Assembly: GCF_900130035.1 (NCBI RefSeq)
Contig: NZ_FQXQ01000003.1
Span: 248,001-312,000 of the forward strand
Length of the DNA: 64,000 nt
From: Wenyingzhuangia marina
Lineage (GTDB): Bacteria > Bacteroidota > Bacteroidia > Flavobacteriales > Flavobacteriaceae
Direction: 5' to 3'
This document shows, piece after piece, positions 56,901-64,000 of this stretch. Position 1 is the stretch's first letter. Every line of letters starts with the position of its first letter. The translations under genes were made by a program, and so were the position numbers. The notes under the pieces were generated by a model. It saw only the letters and a program-made list of their open reading frames with translations. It did not search any database and was not told where the DNA came from.

Positions 56901-57089
56901 GATATTATTGATGATAAAATTTCCGTCAAAATCGGTAATGGTTCCAATTGATTTTCCCTTGATGACAATAGATACACCAGGTAGCGGCATATTATCTTCA
57001 GAAGATACAACAGTACCTTTCACTTCTATTTCTTGAGCCATTAAAACAGTGAGCTGAAGAAAGAATAAAAGAATTAATTTATACTTCAT
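53991..57089 (-). CDS. SusC-type TonB-dependent outer-membrane transporter
   Basis: The 1032-residue protein has a signal peptide (cleavage near LMAQ-EIE) and a carboxypeptidase-like regulatory domain (about 22-100). A TonB-box-like DEVIVTGY segment (about 101-108) precedes the plug (about 115-225, GRLAGVNISTDGSPSGG, LYVIDGVP, SIYGSRASNGVIIITTKQG), and the rest is a 22-strand barrel ending PLTFTLGLNISL. It imports fructo-oligosaccharides across the outer membrane with SusD. It lies 17 bp after the exo-GH32 gene. Confidence 0.95.
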   Translation of the reverse strand: MKYKLILLFFLQLTVLMAQEIEVKGTVVSSEDNMPLPGVSIVIKGKSIGTITDFDGNFIINNISIGESLELSYLGYTTKIVVINNNATLNIKLNPSNEQLDEVIVTGYTSQKKADITGAVSVVDMDELNKQTEPNPIKALQGRLAGVNISTDGSPSGGNTKINIRGIGTLNNTDPLYVIDGVPTKGGMHELNPNDIQSIQVLKDASSASIYGSRASNGVIIITTKQGKEGKMRLNLDYYSTLSNYANKLDVLNAKEYGQVLWQANINDGIDPNTNNLSYQFNWGVYNGKPTLNNVLVPEYLNTEQTIKSSNTNWYDEISQLGKANSVNLSMSNGSEKGAYMFSLGYYDNVGIVKTTNFKRLSSRINSSYNFFDGKLKIGENFTINRTNEVSDPGVLDPALRALPIIPVRTVDGKGWGGPVGGMNDRQNPVRLLEYNKDNGYSYMRLFGNTYAELRPIDNLTFKTSFGLDLSDFHKRSLQRSYVSGYLKNDQNSVSIEQSNNLKWTWTNTVQYDLKLNNHNINLLAGTEMFKEDARNTTLRKEDFITEDPDYMYPDAGTGEAYTYGSASSYSLLSYFGKATYDYDSRYLFSATIRRDGSSRFGKNNRFGTFPAFSAGWRINKEEFAKNNLAFFSDLKLRTGWGQTGNQEISNEAIYSLYLANYAGGDPTWNTSYGTAYDLSGAGSGLLPSGFIATQTGNDDLKWETTTQTNIGLDFGFFNQRLTGSVDVYKKVTEDILVLPPYLGVIGEGGNRWVNGASMENEGIEFALNYKNNTDWGLKYEMSANLSANRNQITKLPEEVKNNYGGNGLDDNILGRPINSMYGHVADGLFTSQQEVENSAIQPGKGLGRIRYKDLNNDGTIDSEDRTWIGNPNPGFNYGFNVSLGYKNFDLTTFWQGVGDIDVVNQTKYQTDFWSVDDVGSNKGTRLLNAWSPQNPNSTIPALTTVDSNAESRFSTYYIENGSYLKLRVLQLGYTIPKKIIETYKIQNFRVYVNAQNLLTISSSNFTGIDPENPGFGYPLPLTFTLGLNISL

Positions 57090-57106
57090 AATTTAGTTTT
57101 TATAGT

Positions 57107-58702
57107 TTAGTTTATGTTTAATTGGTTAGCCTTTAATATCGATATTTCTGCATCTTTCTCCGAAGATTCAATAGAAAGGTTCATATATGGTTGGTTTGTG
57201 AAAAATATTTCAGTCAATACCTCTTCTCCATTATTAAAGAAGATCTCTATAGATGTTTTATCTAATATGATTTTAAATGCTGCAGAGTTATGTCTCTTGT
57301 CTAAGTTTGCTTTTGATATTTTATTAGCAAAATCATTAGAAAAGTTAATAATTCCTGATTTCTTACGATCTATAAACAAGAAGTTTTCTTTATTGTTAAT
57401 TCCAAATTTTAAAGTATCTCCAATAGTATTGTTTAAAGAAAAAGTATAAGTGTCAGTCTTCATGTTTCTTAAGCTAACATCAATTACTGATTTAGATAAA
57501 TCTAATTCATCCCCTTTTAACAAAATGGTATTGTTTTTAAATACTATATTTTTTTTGGTAATGGTTTCTTTAAAATAATTACCCAATTGTGTTACAGGAG
57601 TTGATATTAACTTATATTCTGAACTAGAGTATGATAGTTTTAACTCTCGTGGTAGCGTCATACTACTTCTCCAGGTTTCAGTAGGAACATCTTGTGCATA
57701 TTGCCAGTTAGACATCCATCCAATATAAGTAGGATTAGCACTAGGGCTGTTGTTCCAAGTAACACCTGCATAGTTGTCTTTTCCAGAATCTAACCACAAA
57801 GCTTCTTTTTTACTTAATTGATTTTTAAACAGAGGGTCTAACTTAAAAGTTTTTCCATCAAAATCTCCAATAAAATATTGAGTTGCAGAACCTCCATTAG
57901 GTCCCCCAGGATTTAAACTTTGCAACAGAACCCATTTTGTGTTTGCAGAGTCGTTTATCTTCATTGGAAAAAAATCAGGACATTCCCAAACACCTCCATG
58001 AGCACCAATATTTTGACCAAATTCTGATAAATATGTCCAATCTATTAAGTTTTTTGAACTATAAAATTGTGCTCGGTCATTGGCTGCTAAAGTCATAATC
58101 CATTGTTGATGAATGTCATCCCATGTAACTTTAGGGTCTCTAAAATTTTTAATACCTGGGTTTTTAAGAACTGGATTGTTTGAGTATTTTGTCCAAGTCA
58201 TTCCGTTATCTAATGAATAGGCTATTCCTTGACTTTCAATATCAATTTTTCCTGCTTTTTCTTTAATAGGATCATGATAGGTATAAATAGCAACAACAGG
58301 AGTGCGGGTTTCATCTCCAAAACCAGAAGTATTGTGATGGTCTACCACTGCACTTCCTGAAAATATATATCCTAATTTATCTGGATACAAAGCAATAGGT
58401 TGTTGTTTCCAAGCTATTAAATCTGTACTAGTGGCATGCCCCCAGTGCATAGGTCCCCATTTGTTTCCGTTCGGATAATACTGAAAATACAAATGATAAG
58501 TTCCGTCTAAATAAAACATTCCATTAGGATCATTCATCCAATTTTCTTCAGGAGTGAAATGGAAATTAGGTCTATATAATTGCTCTTCCGTAAGAACAAC
58601 CTTTTTTTCTAATGTAGGAGAACTCTTCTTCTCGTTTTTATGAATACTGTTACAGCCTATTATGGCTATAAGGAGTAGTCCTGTTAGTGTAAGTTTTTTC
58701 AT
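57107..58702 (-). CDS. GH32 lipoprotein, probable exo-fructanase
   Basis: The 531-residue lipoprotein (lipobox IIGC, Cys17) has the complete GH32 triad: D58 in WMNDPNG, D189 in FRDPK and E240 in WECPDF. A five-blade propeller (about 45-360) is followed by a beta-sandwich (about 380-531). The WMNDPNG motif fits exo-type invertase, levanase or fructanase activity, so it probably releases fructose from oligosaccharides in the periplasm. Its start overlaps the stop codon of the MFS gene (ATGA), which suggests translational coupling. The linkage preference (beta-2,1 or beta-2,6) cannot be read from the sequence. Confidence 0.88.
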   Translation of the reverse strand: MKKLTLTGLLLIAIIGCNSIHKNEKKSSPTLEKKVVLTEEQLYRPNFHFTPEENWMNDPNGMFYLDGTYHLYFQYYPNGNKWGPMHWGHATSTDLIAWKQQPIALYPDKLGYIFSGSAVVDHHNTSGFGDETRTPVVAIYTYHDPIKEKAGKIDIESQGIAYSLDNGMTWTKYSNNPVLKNPGIKNFRDPKVTWDDIHQQWIMTLAANDRAQFYSSKNLIDWTYLSEFGQNIGAHGGVWECPDFFPMKINDSANTKWVLLQSLNPGGPNGGSATQYFIGDFDGKTFKLDPLFKNQLSKKEALWLDSGKDNYAGVTWNNSPSANPTYIGWMSNWQYAQDVPTETWRSSMTLPRELKLSYSSSEYKLISTPVTQLGNYFKETITKKNIVFKNNTILLKGDELDLSKSVIDVSLRNMKTDTYTFSLNNTIGDTLKFGINNKENFLFIDRKKSGIINFSNDFANKISKANLDKRHNSAAFKIILDKTSIEIFFNNGEEVLTEIFFTNQPYMNLSIESSEKDAEISILKANQLNIN

Positions 58703-60018
58703 TGATATTTATTTTCTAGTTTTTGACTTAATTTTTCTAGTGTAATTCCTTTGGTTTCAGGCATCATAAATTTTACAAAGATCAATTGAAACACCATAGC
58801 TATAGTAAAGATGAGAAACACTGTTCCTGCTCCAATAGAGGAGAATAAAAAGGGAATTAAAGAAGGGATTATAGCAGCGAGTACCCAATGAGTTGAGCTT
58901 CCAAATGCTTGTCCTGAAGCTCTTAAATGATTTGGAAATATTTCCGAAATAAAAACCCAAATAACAGCTCCTTGACCAATGGCATGAGAAGCTATAAATA
59001 GGAATAAAAAAATGGGAACCGCCATTCCAGTCCATCCTAAATAAAATGCAGCAGAGACTAATCCTAATGAAATAATATAGCCTATAGACCCAAAATACAT
59101 AAGTGTTTTTCTTCCTAATTTATCTATTAAGAACACCCCTAATAAAGTAAAAATCATATTAACAATACCTACACCAATACTACTTAACAATGCAGTTCTT
59201 TCTCCTAAACCTGCTTCTTCAAAAATTCTAGGAGCATAGTATAGAAATGCATTGATTCCAGATAATTGATTAAAAAAGGCCATTAAAAAAGCAAGGATTA
59301 ATGGAAATCTGTATTTTTTCATGAAAATGTTTTCATGTTTTAAATTATCATTACTATTATTAATTCCTTGAATGATTTTTTCCACATCCTGATTAGGATC
59401 GATGGTGTTTAAAATAACTTTAGCTTCGTTTATTCTTCCTTTAGAAATTAACCAACGTGGACTTTGTGGAATGGTAAGAACAAAGAGTGTATAGATAACC
59501 GCAGGAATGGCTTCAACTCCTACCATCCATCTCCAATCGTTTTCACTAATACCGTTTAATAAATAGTTAGATAAAAAAGCAACTAAGATTCCAAACACAA
59601 TATTAAATTGGTAAAGAGATACCAATCGACCTCTATCTTTTGCTGGAGCAATTTCTGAAATATAAGTGGGAGCAGCAATAGTAGAAACCCCTACACCAAG
59701 TCCACCAATAAATCTAAAAACTGCAAAAGTAATTGGATCATTAGCCATTCCAGACCCAATGGCCGAGACTGCATAAAATATACCTATAATTAATAAGGTA
59801 TGTTTTCTTCCTATTTTATTGGTTGGAATTCCTCCTAAAAGAGCACCTATAACTGTACCCCATAATGCCATAGCCATGACAACTGATCCATGAAATGCAT
59901 CTGAGGTATTCCATAATAGTTGTAGTTTTTTATCAGCACCAGAAATAACAACGGTATCAAATCCAAAAAGGAAACCTGCTAGAGCTGCTGTGATAGACCA
60001 CATTAAAATTTTTCTCAT
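58699..60018 (-). CDS. MFS sugar porter (probable fructose transporter)
   Basis: With the ATG at 60018 the protein has 439 residues (MRKILMWSITAALAGFLFGFDT); an in-frame TTG further upstream is less likely. It has 12 membrane helices and sugar-porter motifs: GGIPTNKIGRKHTL, RFIGGLGVGVSTIAAPTYISEIAP, PQSPRWLISKGR and PETKGITLEKL at the C-terminus. It moves a monosaccharide, probably fructose from the GH32 enzymes, across the inner membrane. It is the first gene of the seven-gene operon and overlaps the exo-GH32 gene by 4 bp. Confidence 0.9.
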   Translation of the reverse strand: MRKILMWSITAALAGFLFGFDTVVISGADKKLQLLWNTSDAFHGSVVMAMALWGTVIGALLGGIPTNKIGRKHTLLIIGIFYAVSAIGSGMANDPITFAVFRFIGGLGVGVSTIAAPTYISEIAPAKDRGRLVSLYQFNIVFGILVAFLSNYLLNGISENDWRWMVGVEAIPAVIYTLFVLTIPQSPRWLISKGRINEAKVILNTIDPNQDVEKIIQGINNSNDNLKHENIFMKKYRFPLILAFLMAFFNQLSGINAFLYYAPRIFEEAGLGERTALLSSIGVGIVNMIFTLLGVFLIDKLGRKTLMYFGSIGYIISLGLVSAAFYLGWTGMAVPIFLFLFIASHAIGQGAVIWVFISEIFPNHLRASGQAFGSSTHWVLAAIIPSLIPFLFSSIGAGTVFLIFTIAMVFQLIFVKFMMPETKGITLEKLSQKLENKYQ

Positions 60019-60030
60019 TTTCGTAAATAT

Positions 60031-60047
60031 TTTAGTTGTCAACTAAA
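60031..60047 (-). promoter_or_regulatory. Palindrome in the MFS gene leader
   Basis: The perfect palindrome TTTAGTTG-T-CAACTAAA lies 13 bp before the MFS start codon, inside the likely 5' leader. It could be an operator or an RNA hairpin affecting translation. There is no equivalent before the T9SS DUF4960 gene. Confidence 0.4.
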
Positions 60048-60080
60048 TTATTAATGAAATTGAGAGTTTTATTTTAAAGA

Positions 60081-60244
60081 TGTTTCAAAGTATTGTGGTT
60101 TTTTGAATTAATGCTATTAAATGTCTTAATCCTTTAGCAATAAAGAGGTTTAGGTTTTTTTTATATATCCTAAAGATTATAGAATTACAGTCATGTAACA
60201 TCGTATTAAGAATATGTTACATGATTGATATTGTATGTAACATA
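60081..60244 (-). promoter_or_regulatory. Candidate PUL promoter/operator 1 (before the MFS gene)
   Basis: A 10-bp inverted repeat CATGTAACAT (60192-60201) / ATGTTACATG (60214-60223) contains TGTAAC (60194-60199) and GTTACA (60216-60221) separated by 16 bp. A third TGTAAC lies at 60236-60241. The word TGTTTCAAAGTA (60081-60092; minus strand TACTTTGAAACA) is 102 bp away, as in promoter 2 at 48.0-48.2 kb. The dyad lies about 176 bp upstream of the MFS start and is a candidate HTCS binding site. Confidence 0.65.
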
Positions 60245-60260
60245 TATTTATTCATTATCT

Positions 60261-63017
60261 TTATTCATTATCTTTATTAGAATTGGATTTTCTATATGAA
60301 TTTGGAGACATACCGAATTTATTTTTGAAAACTGTTGAAAAGTAATTAGGAGATGAGAATCCATTTTTATAGGCAATTTCGGAAATGGTTAAGGTAGATT
60401 TGTCTAACATTTCTTTTGCAATATCTAACTTAAAGTTGTTGATGTAATCACTTACATTAATGCCAAAAATAGCTTTTACTTTTCTATATAATTGCACACG
60501 TGAAATGTGTAATGATTCTGCTAAATTTTCAACAGAGAAATCAGAGTTGTCTATGTTTTTATTGATGTAACTATTTAATTTACTTACAAACTCTTGCTCT
60601 ATGTTTCCAAAAGATTTGTTTGAAGTAAGTTTGTTAATATTATTAGTGTAATAATATCTTAACTTTTCTCTATTGTAAAGTAATGATTTGATGGATTGTG
60701 TTAAAATGGAATAATTAAAAGGTTTTGTAAGGAATAAATCTGCACCAGATTTTAATCCCTGCATATAAGATTCTTGATTACCTAAAGCCGTTAAAATAAT
60801 AGTAGGTATGTGAGAGGTTCTTAAATCATTTTTTAATATTTCACAGATTTCAAAACCATTTTTAAGCGGTAAGTTTACGTCGCAAATAATAATATCTGGA
60901 ATGTGCTCAAATGCTTGTTCTGTAGCATCAGTTCCATCTGACAACATAATTTGAAACTCATTTTGAAGTTTGTTTTTTAAGAAGAAAGACAAGTCTTTAT
61001 TGTCTTCTATAATCAAAATAGAGGCTTTGTCTCCTGTAGATACTATTTCATCAGCATAGTCGTCCTCATCTGGTATTATTTCAGAAGTCATGTTTAAAAG
61101 ATTTGCATCTATAACTTCAGGTTCTGTAATTATTTGATCTTCGTTAAAATGAGTGTTTCCTTTAAATAAAGTGATCGTAAACTCTGTTCCTTGAAAAGAA
61201 CTTACTTCTATTTTTCCCAAATGTAATTCTATAAATTGTTTGCTTAAATGTAATCCAATTCCAGAGCTGTTTTTACGGTTATTTGATCCTTTAAAAAAGG
61301 CTTCAAAAACATTACTCATTTCATCTTCTGGAATTCCAATACCATTGTCTTTAAAAGTGATGGTTACATTATTCCCTTTTTTATTATCATGAATAATAAT
61401 ATCTATTTTACCATTATCAGGGGTGAATTTAAATGCATTTGAGAGTAAATTAAAGTAGACTTTATCCATTAAATTCCTGTCAAAAAACAATTCTAAATCT
61501 TGGTTGTTTGTTGTTAATTCAAACTTAATATTTCGCTTTTTTGCTTCACTTTCAAAATCTCTATAAAGTCCGTTAGAAAAATCATAAACGTTGGTTTTAG
61601 AAGCTCTCATGTTAAACATTTTGTCTTCAATTTTTCTAAAATCTAATAGGTTGTTTATGAGTCTTAAAAGTCTGTTTGAATTTTTATTAATTAATTCAAT
61701 TTCATAACTAGGTTTACTCCCTTTGTTTTTTGAATTTTCTCTTAAAGATTCTATGGAACTCAATATTAATGTAATAGGAGTTTTAAATTCATGAGACAAT
61801 CCTGTGAAAAAATTAAATTTAGCATCGTTACTTTCTTTAACTTCATTGGCTATTTTTTCAATTTGATTTCTTTGAATAGTTATTTTTTCGTTGTTTAAAG
61901 TTAATTGCCTATTCCTTTTTCTTACTGTAAAAATTAAATAAATACTATAGATGGTTAAACTTAAAATAACGATTAAAACAAACACAGATAGTTTTAATAG
62001 GTTGTTTTGAGAATAGTACAATTGTTTCTGTTTTTTAATGGCACTTACTTGATTTTCAATAATAGCTTGTTGTTCATCAATTTTATCAAATTGATTTCGC
62101 ATAATATCTACATTAAAACGATCAATAATTGTAGTACCAAGTACTTGTCTTTTAGCTACAGTTTCTTTATGGTGTATTTTAATAGCTGTTTCAATAGCCT
62201 CTACTGCTCCGGTAGGATATAAAATAGTTGCACTAAACTTTCCATCAAGTATCATTTGAATTCCACCAACCGAACTATTTAGTCCATCTACACCAATAAA
62301 TTTAAGTTGATTTTCTACTCCAGATTTTCTTGCAATTTCCCATGCTTTTCCTGCTAAGTCATCATTAAAAGCAAATAAATAATCAACCTTATTCTCTTTT
62401 AATGAGTCTAGTGTACGTTTAAAGTCATCAACAGGAAGTCCTTTAAAACTTTTAATAATATGAACATTTGGAAGTTTGTCTAAAACTTCATGGAATCCTT
62501 TGCTTCTTTCACGTGTAGGAGAAGAATTATCGTCTCCTTTTATTTCTAACACATTGATTTCTTTATTTGTTGAGGAAGCAATATATTGTGCAGCTTGTCT
62601 CCCAACCTCAATGTTGTCAGCACCTATATAAGTAGTGTATTTGTTAGAGTTAATTTTTCTGTCTAGTAAAATAATAGGAATTCCATAACTATAAGCTTTT
62701 TCAATAACAGGAACCAAGGCATCTGGATCTATTGGAGAAACAATAATAACATCAACCTTTTTATCAATAAATGTTTGAATGTTTTTAATTTGGTTTTCTA
62801 CAACATCATCAGCTTTTAAAATAGTTAGCTCAACTTCTGAATGTAAAGAAGCCTGAATTTCCATAGAATAATTCATAGCAGTCCTCCATGGGTGTCCACC
62901 TAATCCTTGTGAAAAACCAATTTTAATACTTGAATCTTCATTATTTATTGTTTGATTACATGCCCAAAAAAGGATTGAACTTGTTACAATAATTATTTTA
63001 AATATTTTAGAAGTCAT
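60261..63017 (-). CDS. Hybrid two-component system (HTCS) sensor-regulator with sugar-binding sensor domain
   Basis: With the ATG at 63017 the protein has 918 residues; a start 14 codons earlier is possible. The positions that follow count from the longer start. A lipobox-like FWAC ends the signal region (C34). A periplasmic type I binding-protein domain (about 45-320; IGFSQGLGGHPWRTAMNYSME, VSPIDPDALVPVI, LLDRKIN) resembles the fructose-sensing domain of BT1754. A membrane helix (about 356-378), a histidine kinase (H423 in GLSHEFKTPITLI, then N- and G-boxes), a receiver (D727 in IIICDVNLPLKNG) and an AraC-type HTH (about 820-930) follow. It lies upstream of the operon on the same strand and is its probable activator. 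Confidence 0.92.
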   Translation of the reverse strand: MTSKIFKIIIVTSSILFWACNQTINNEDSSIKIGFSQGLGGHPWRTAMNYSMEIQASLHSEVELTILKADDVVENQIKNIQTFIDKKVDVIIVSPIDPDALVPVIEKAYSYGIPIILLDRKINSNKYTTYIGADNIEVGRQAAQYIASSTNKEINVLEIKGDDNSSPTRERSKGFHEVLDKLPNVHIIKSFKGLPVDDFKRTLDSLKENKVDYLFAFNDDLAGKAWEIARKSGVENQLKFIGVDGLNSSVGGIQMILDGKFSATILYPTGAVEAIETAIKIHHKETVAKRQVLGTTIIDRFNVDIMRNQFDKIDEQQAIIENQVSAIKKQKQLYYSQNNLLKLSVFVLIVILSLTIYSIYLIFTVRKRNRQLTLNNEKITIQRNQIEKIANEVKESNDAKFNFFTGLSHEFKTPITLILSSIESLRENSKNKGSKPSYEIELINKNSNRLLRLINNLLDFRKIEDKMFNMRASKTNVYDFSNGLYRDFESEAKKRNIKFELTTNNQDLELFFDRNLMDKVYFNLLSNAFKFTPDNGKIDIIIHDNKKGNNVTITFKDNGIGIPEDEMSNVFEAFFKGSNNRKNSSGIGLHLSKQFIELHLGKIEVSSFQGTEFTITLFKGNTHFNEDQIITEPEVIDANLLNMTSEIIPDEDDYADEIVSTGDKASILIIEDNKDLSFFLKNKLQNEFQIMLSDGTDATEQAFEHIPDIIICDVNLPLKNGFEICEILKNDLRTSHIPTIILTALGNQESYMQGLKSGADLFLTKPFNYSILTQSIKSLLYNREKLRYYYTNNINKLTSNKSFGNIEQEFVSKLNSYINKNIDNSDFSVENLAESLHISRVQLYRKVKAIFGINVSDYINNFKLDIAKEMLDKSTLTISEIAYKNGFSSPNYFSTVFKNKFGMSPNSYRKSNSNKDNE

Positions 63018-63060
63018 TGAGTTTATATTATATGATTTCAGAATAAATCTACCAAACATG

Positions 63061-63136
63061 AAAGAATTACAAAGTATAAAGAATTACAAAGTATATTAAA
63101 TACTTATAGATACAATTATACTTATAAAATATAAGT
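63061..63136. repeat. Tandem 17-bp repeat and palindrome upstream of the HTCS gene
   Basis: AAAGAATTACAAAGTAT occurs twice in direct tandem (63061-63077 and 63078-63094), about 45-77 bp before the HTCS start. The AT-rich palindrome ACTTATA-AAA-TATAAGT follows at 63120-63136. These could bind a regulator of the sensor gene; no TGTAAC site is seen here. Confidence 0.45.
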
Positions 63137-63238
63137 AAATACAAAAAATAATTCTAATTAATTTAAATAAAGCTTGGATTATGGAATCATATTAAATCGT
63201 AATAAATTCGATTGTAGTCATGTATATTAAATACACAA

Positions 63239-63337
63239 GAAATTGATAAACGTTACGGTTCTAGAGTTCGTTCTAGAATGAGACAATTATTTAATTTAGT
63301 TGCTTTTGATAAAAATTGTAGGCATAAAAGGAATTAA
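63239..63337 (+). pseudogene. 3' fragment of the element ATPase gene
   Basis: An in-frame 33-codon stretch reads EIDKRYGSRVRSRMRQLFN... and ends in a stop codon. It matches the end of the ATPase at 46497-46591, with about 8 differences in 93 bp. It has no 5' part. The divergence suggests a relic of a related element rather than a fresh copy. Confidence 0.85.
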
Positions 63338-63411
63338 TTATATAATTTTATTAAATTATTTTAATCTTTCTTTCTGAATATTTATTATAATTATCTCCAA
63401 TAATGTTTTTT

Positions 63412-64000
63412 ATGAATAAAAATTACCTAATAAAAATTATTGAAATAAAATGCTTATTGATTGTAATTATCTTATTTCTTTTTCCCAACCCAATAGTAGC
63501 ACAAAGTAAGTTATTGAATAATTTAAGGCAAACAATTGACTCATCTAGTGTGTATGATAAAGAAAAATTACAAGAAATTAGTTTTTTGAAAAAAAAACTT
63601 AGAGAAGTTAATATGTCTAATTTTTCTCAGAGCTTTGATTTAAATCTTAAACTATTTGATCAGTATAAAGTTTTTAAAAGTGATTCTGCTTACTATTTCA
63701 GTGTTAAAATGAAAGAAATTGCAGAGCTTTCAAAAGATTCAGTACTTATATCTAAAAGTTTATTAAAACTTGCGGATATTTCTACTTCAGTTGGAATGTA
63801 TAAAGAAGCTATTGATTTTCTAGAATCTATTAAATTGAAGAATATTAGTAGAGAAGATAGGCCCTTTTATTATGGTGTTTTTGGTAGAAGCTACAGTGAT
63901 ATGGCTGAATATACAAGTATTCCCTATTATAAAAATAAATATCAAAACTTAGCAAAAGGATATAGAGAAAAAATATTAAATCTTACTACAGAAGGAAGTT
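63412..64000 (+). CDS. TPR-like membrane-associated protein, N-terminal part (partial)
   Basis: The frame opens at ATG 63412 (an ATG at 63403 is an alternative) and runs off the window. It has a signal peptide or membrane anchor (LLIVIILFLFPNPIVAQ-SKL) followed by helical, TPR-like sequence (DSAYYFSVKMKEIAELSKDSVLISKSLLKLADISTSVGMYKEAIDFLESI). This resembles the N-terminal region of the DUF6377 group of Bacteroidota regulators, which end in a membrane helix and an HTH, but the end is not visible. It lies just outside the ATPase relic and could be native or part of a further element. Confidence 0.6.
   Translation, partial: MNKNYLIKIIEIKCLLIVIILFLFPNPIVAQSKLLNNLRQTIDSSSVYDKEKLQEISFLKKKLREVNMSNFSQSFDLNLKLFDQYKVFKSDSAYYFSVKMKEIAELSKDSVLISKSLLKLADISTSVGMYKEAIDFLESIKLKNISREDRPFYYGVFGRSYSDMAEYTSIPYYKNKYQNLAKGYREKILNLTTEGS

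Larger units (their letters stand above)
42228..63337 (+). mobile_element. Element 2: integrative element carrying a fructan utilisation locus
   Basis: The left end is the tRNA-Asp hairpin. The backbone (integrase, RteC, excisionase-like HTH, small replication-type protein, P-loop ATPase) spans 42.4-46.6 kb. The fructan locus follows (46.7-63.0 kb), then a relic of the same ATPase gene (63239-63337). The right end may lie beyond the window. Mobility of the sugar locus is inferred from this bracketing. Confidence 0.6.

Noticed and set aside
60019-60042. Longer N-terminus for the MFS gene starting at TTG
   Set aside because: The extension falls in the palindrome at 60031-60047. The ATG at 60018 directly precedes the first membrane helix.
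1-64000. CRISPR array, rRNA operon or insertion sequence with transposase
   Set aside because: No regularly spaced direct repeats, no rRNA-like sequence and no transposase reading frame were found.

Overview
The window is AT-rich chromosomal DNA from a member of the Bacteroidota, most likely a marine Flavobacteriaceae. Signs of this are TAnnTTTG promoter boxes, SusC/SusD transporters, a hybrid two-component sensor, a type IX secretion (T9SS) sorting domain, a two-gene methionine synthase, an IntDOT-like integrase lacking the first catalytic Arg, and lipoproteins with typical Bacteroidota signal peptides. The species cannot be named from the sequence.

Layout. 0-10.7 kb is mostly housekeeping: the 3' end of recN, fabI, a PepSY-type membrane protein, trxB, two membrane glycosyltransferase genes, a cpATP-grasp / alpha-E / transglutaminase-like operon, and pckA. 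10.9-15.9 kb holds a beta-propeller lipoprotein and a two-gene GH43 operon with a promoter-overlapping palindrome. 16.0-16.6 kb is a five-tRNA cluster (Met, 3x Gly, Pro). 16.7-26 kb carries rmuC, gcvT, the thrABC threonine operon and an acyl-CoA dehydrogenase.

Two related integrative elements sit at two identical tRNA-Asp genes (26.06 and 42.13 kb). Element 1 (about 26.15-31.67 kb) is small. It has a nonsense-mutated integrase, a tail-fibre-like secreted protein, an XRE-cupin regulator and a GH39 enzyme, and it ends at a recognisable copy of the tRNA-Asp terminator hairpin (putative attR). Core genes follow: gamma-glutamylcyclotransferase-like, exonuclease, GH3-serine hydrolase, split metH and trxA. 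Element 2 starts at the second tRNA-Asp with an intact integrase, RteC, an excisionase-like HTH protein, a small replication-type protein, a structured non-coding segment and a P-loop ATPase.

Right after that backbone lies a complete fructan (probably levan-type) utilisation locus, 46.7-63.0 kb. It comprises an HTCS sensor with a periplasmic sugar-binding domain, an MFS sugar porter, an exo-type GH32, SusC, SusD, a surface lipoprotein with a DUF4960-like domain, an endo-levanase-like GH32 and a fructokinase. A second DUF4960-like protein is tagged for T9SS export. Beyond it, at 63.24 kb, is a 33-codon relic of the same element ATPase, so the locus is bracketed by element backbone and looks like mobile cargo.

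The most notable new observation is regulatory. The two PUL promoters (before the MFS gene and before the T9SS DUF4960 gene) share an inverted pair TGTAAC-N16-GTTACA and a TAnTTTGAAACA box, with exactly 102 bp between them in both places. This defines a candidate HTCS operator/promoter architecture and ties the secreted protein to the fructan regulon.
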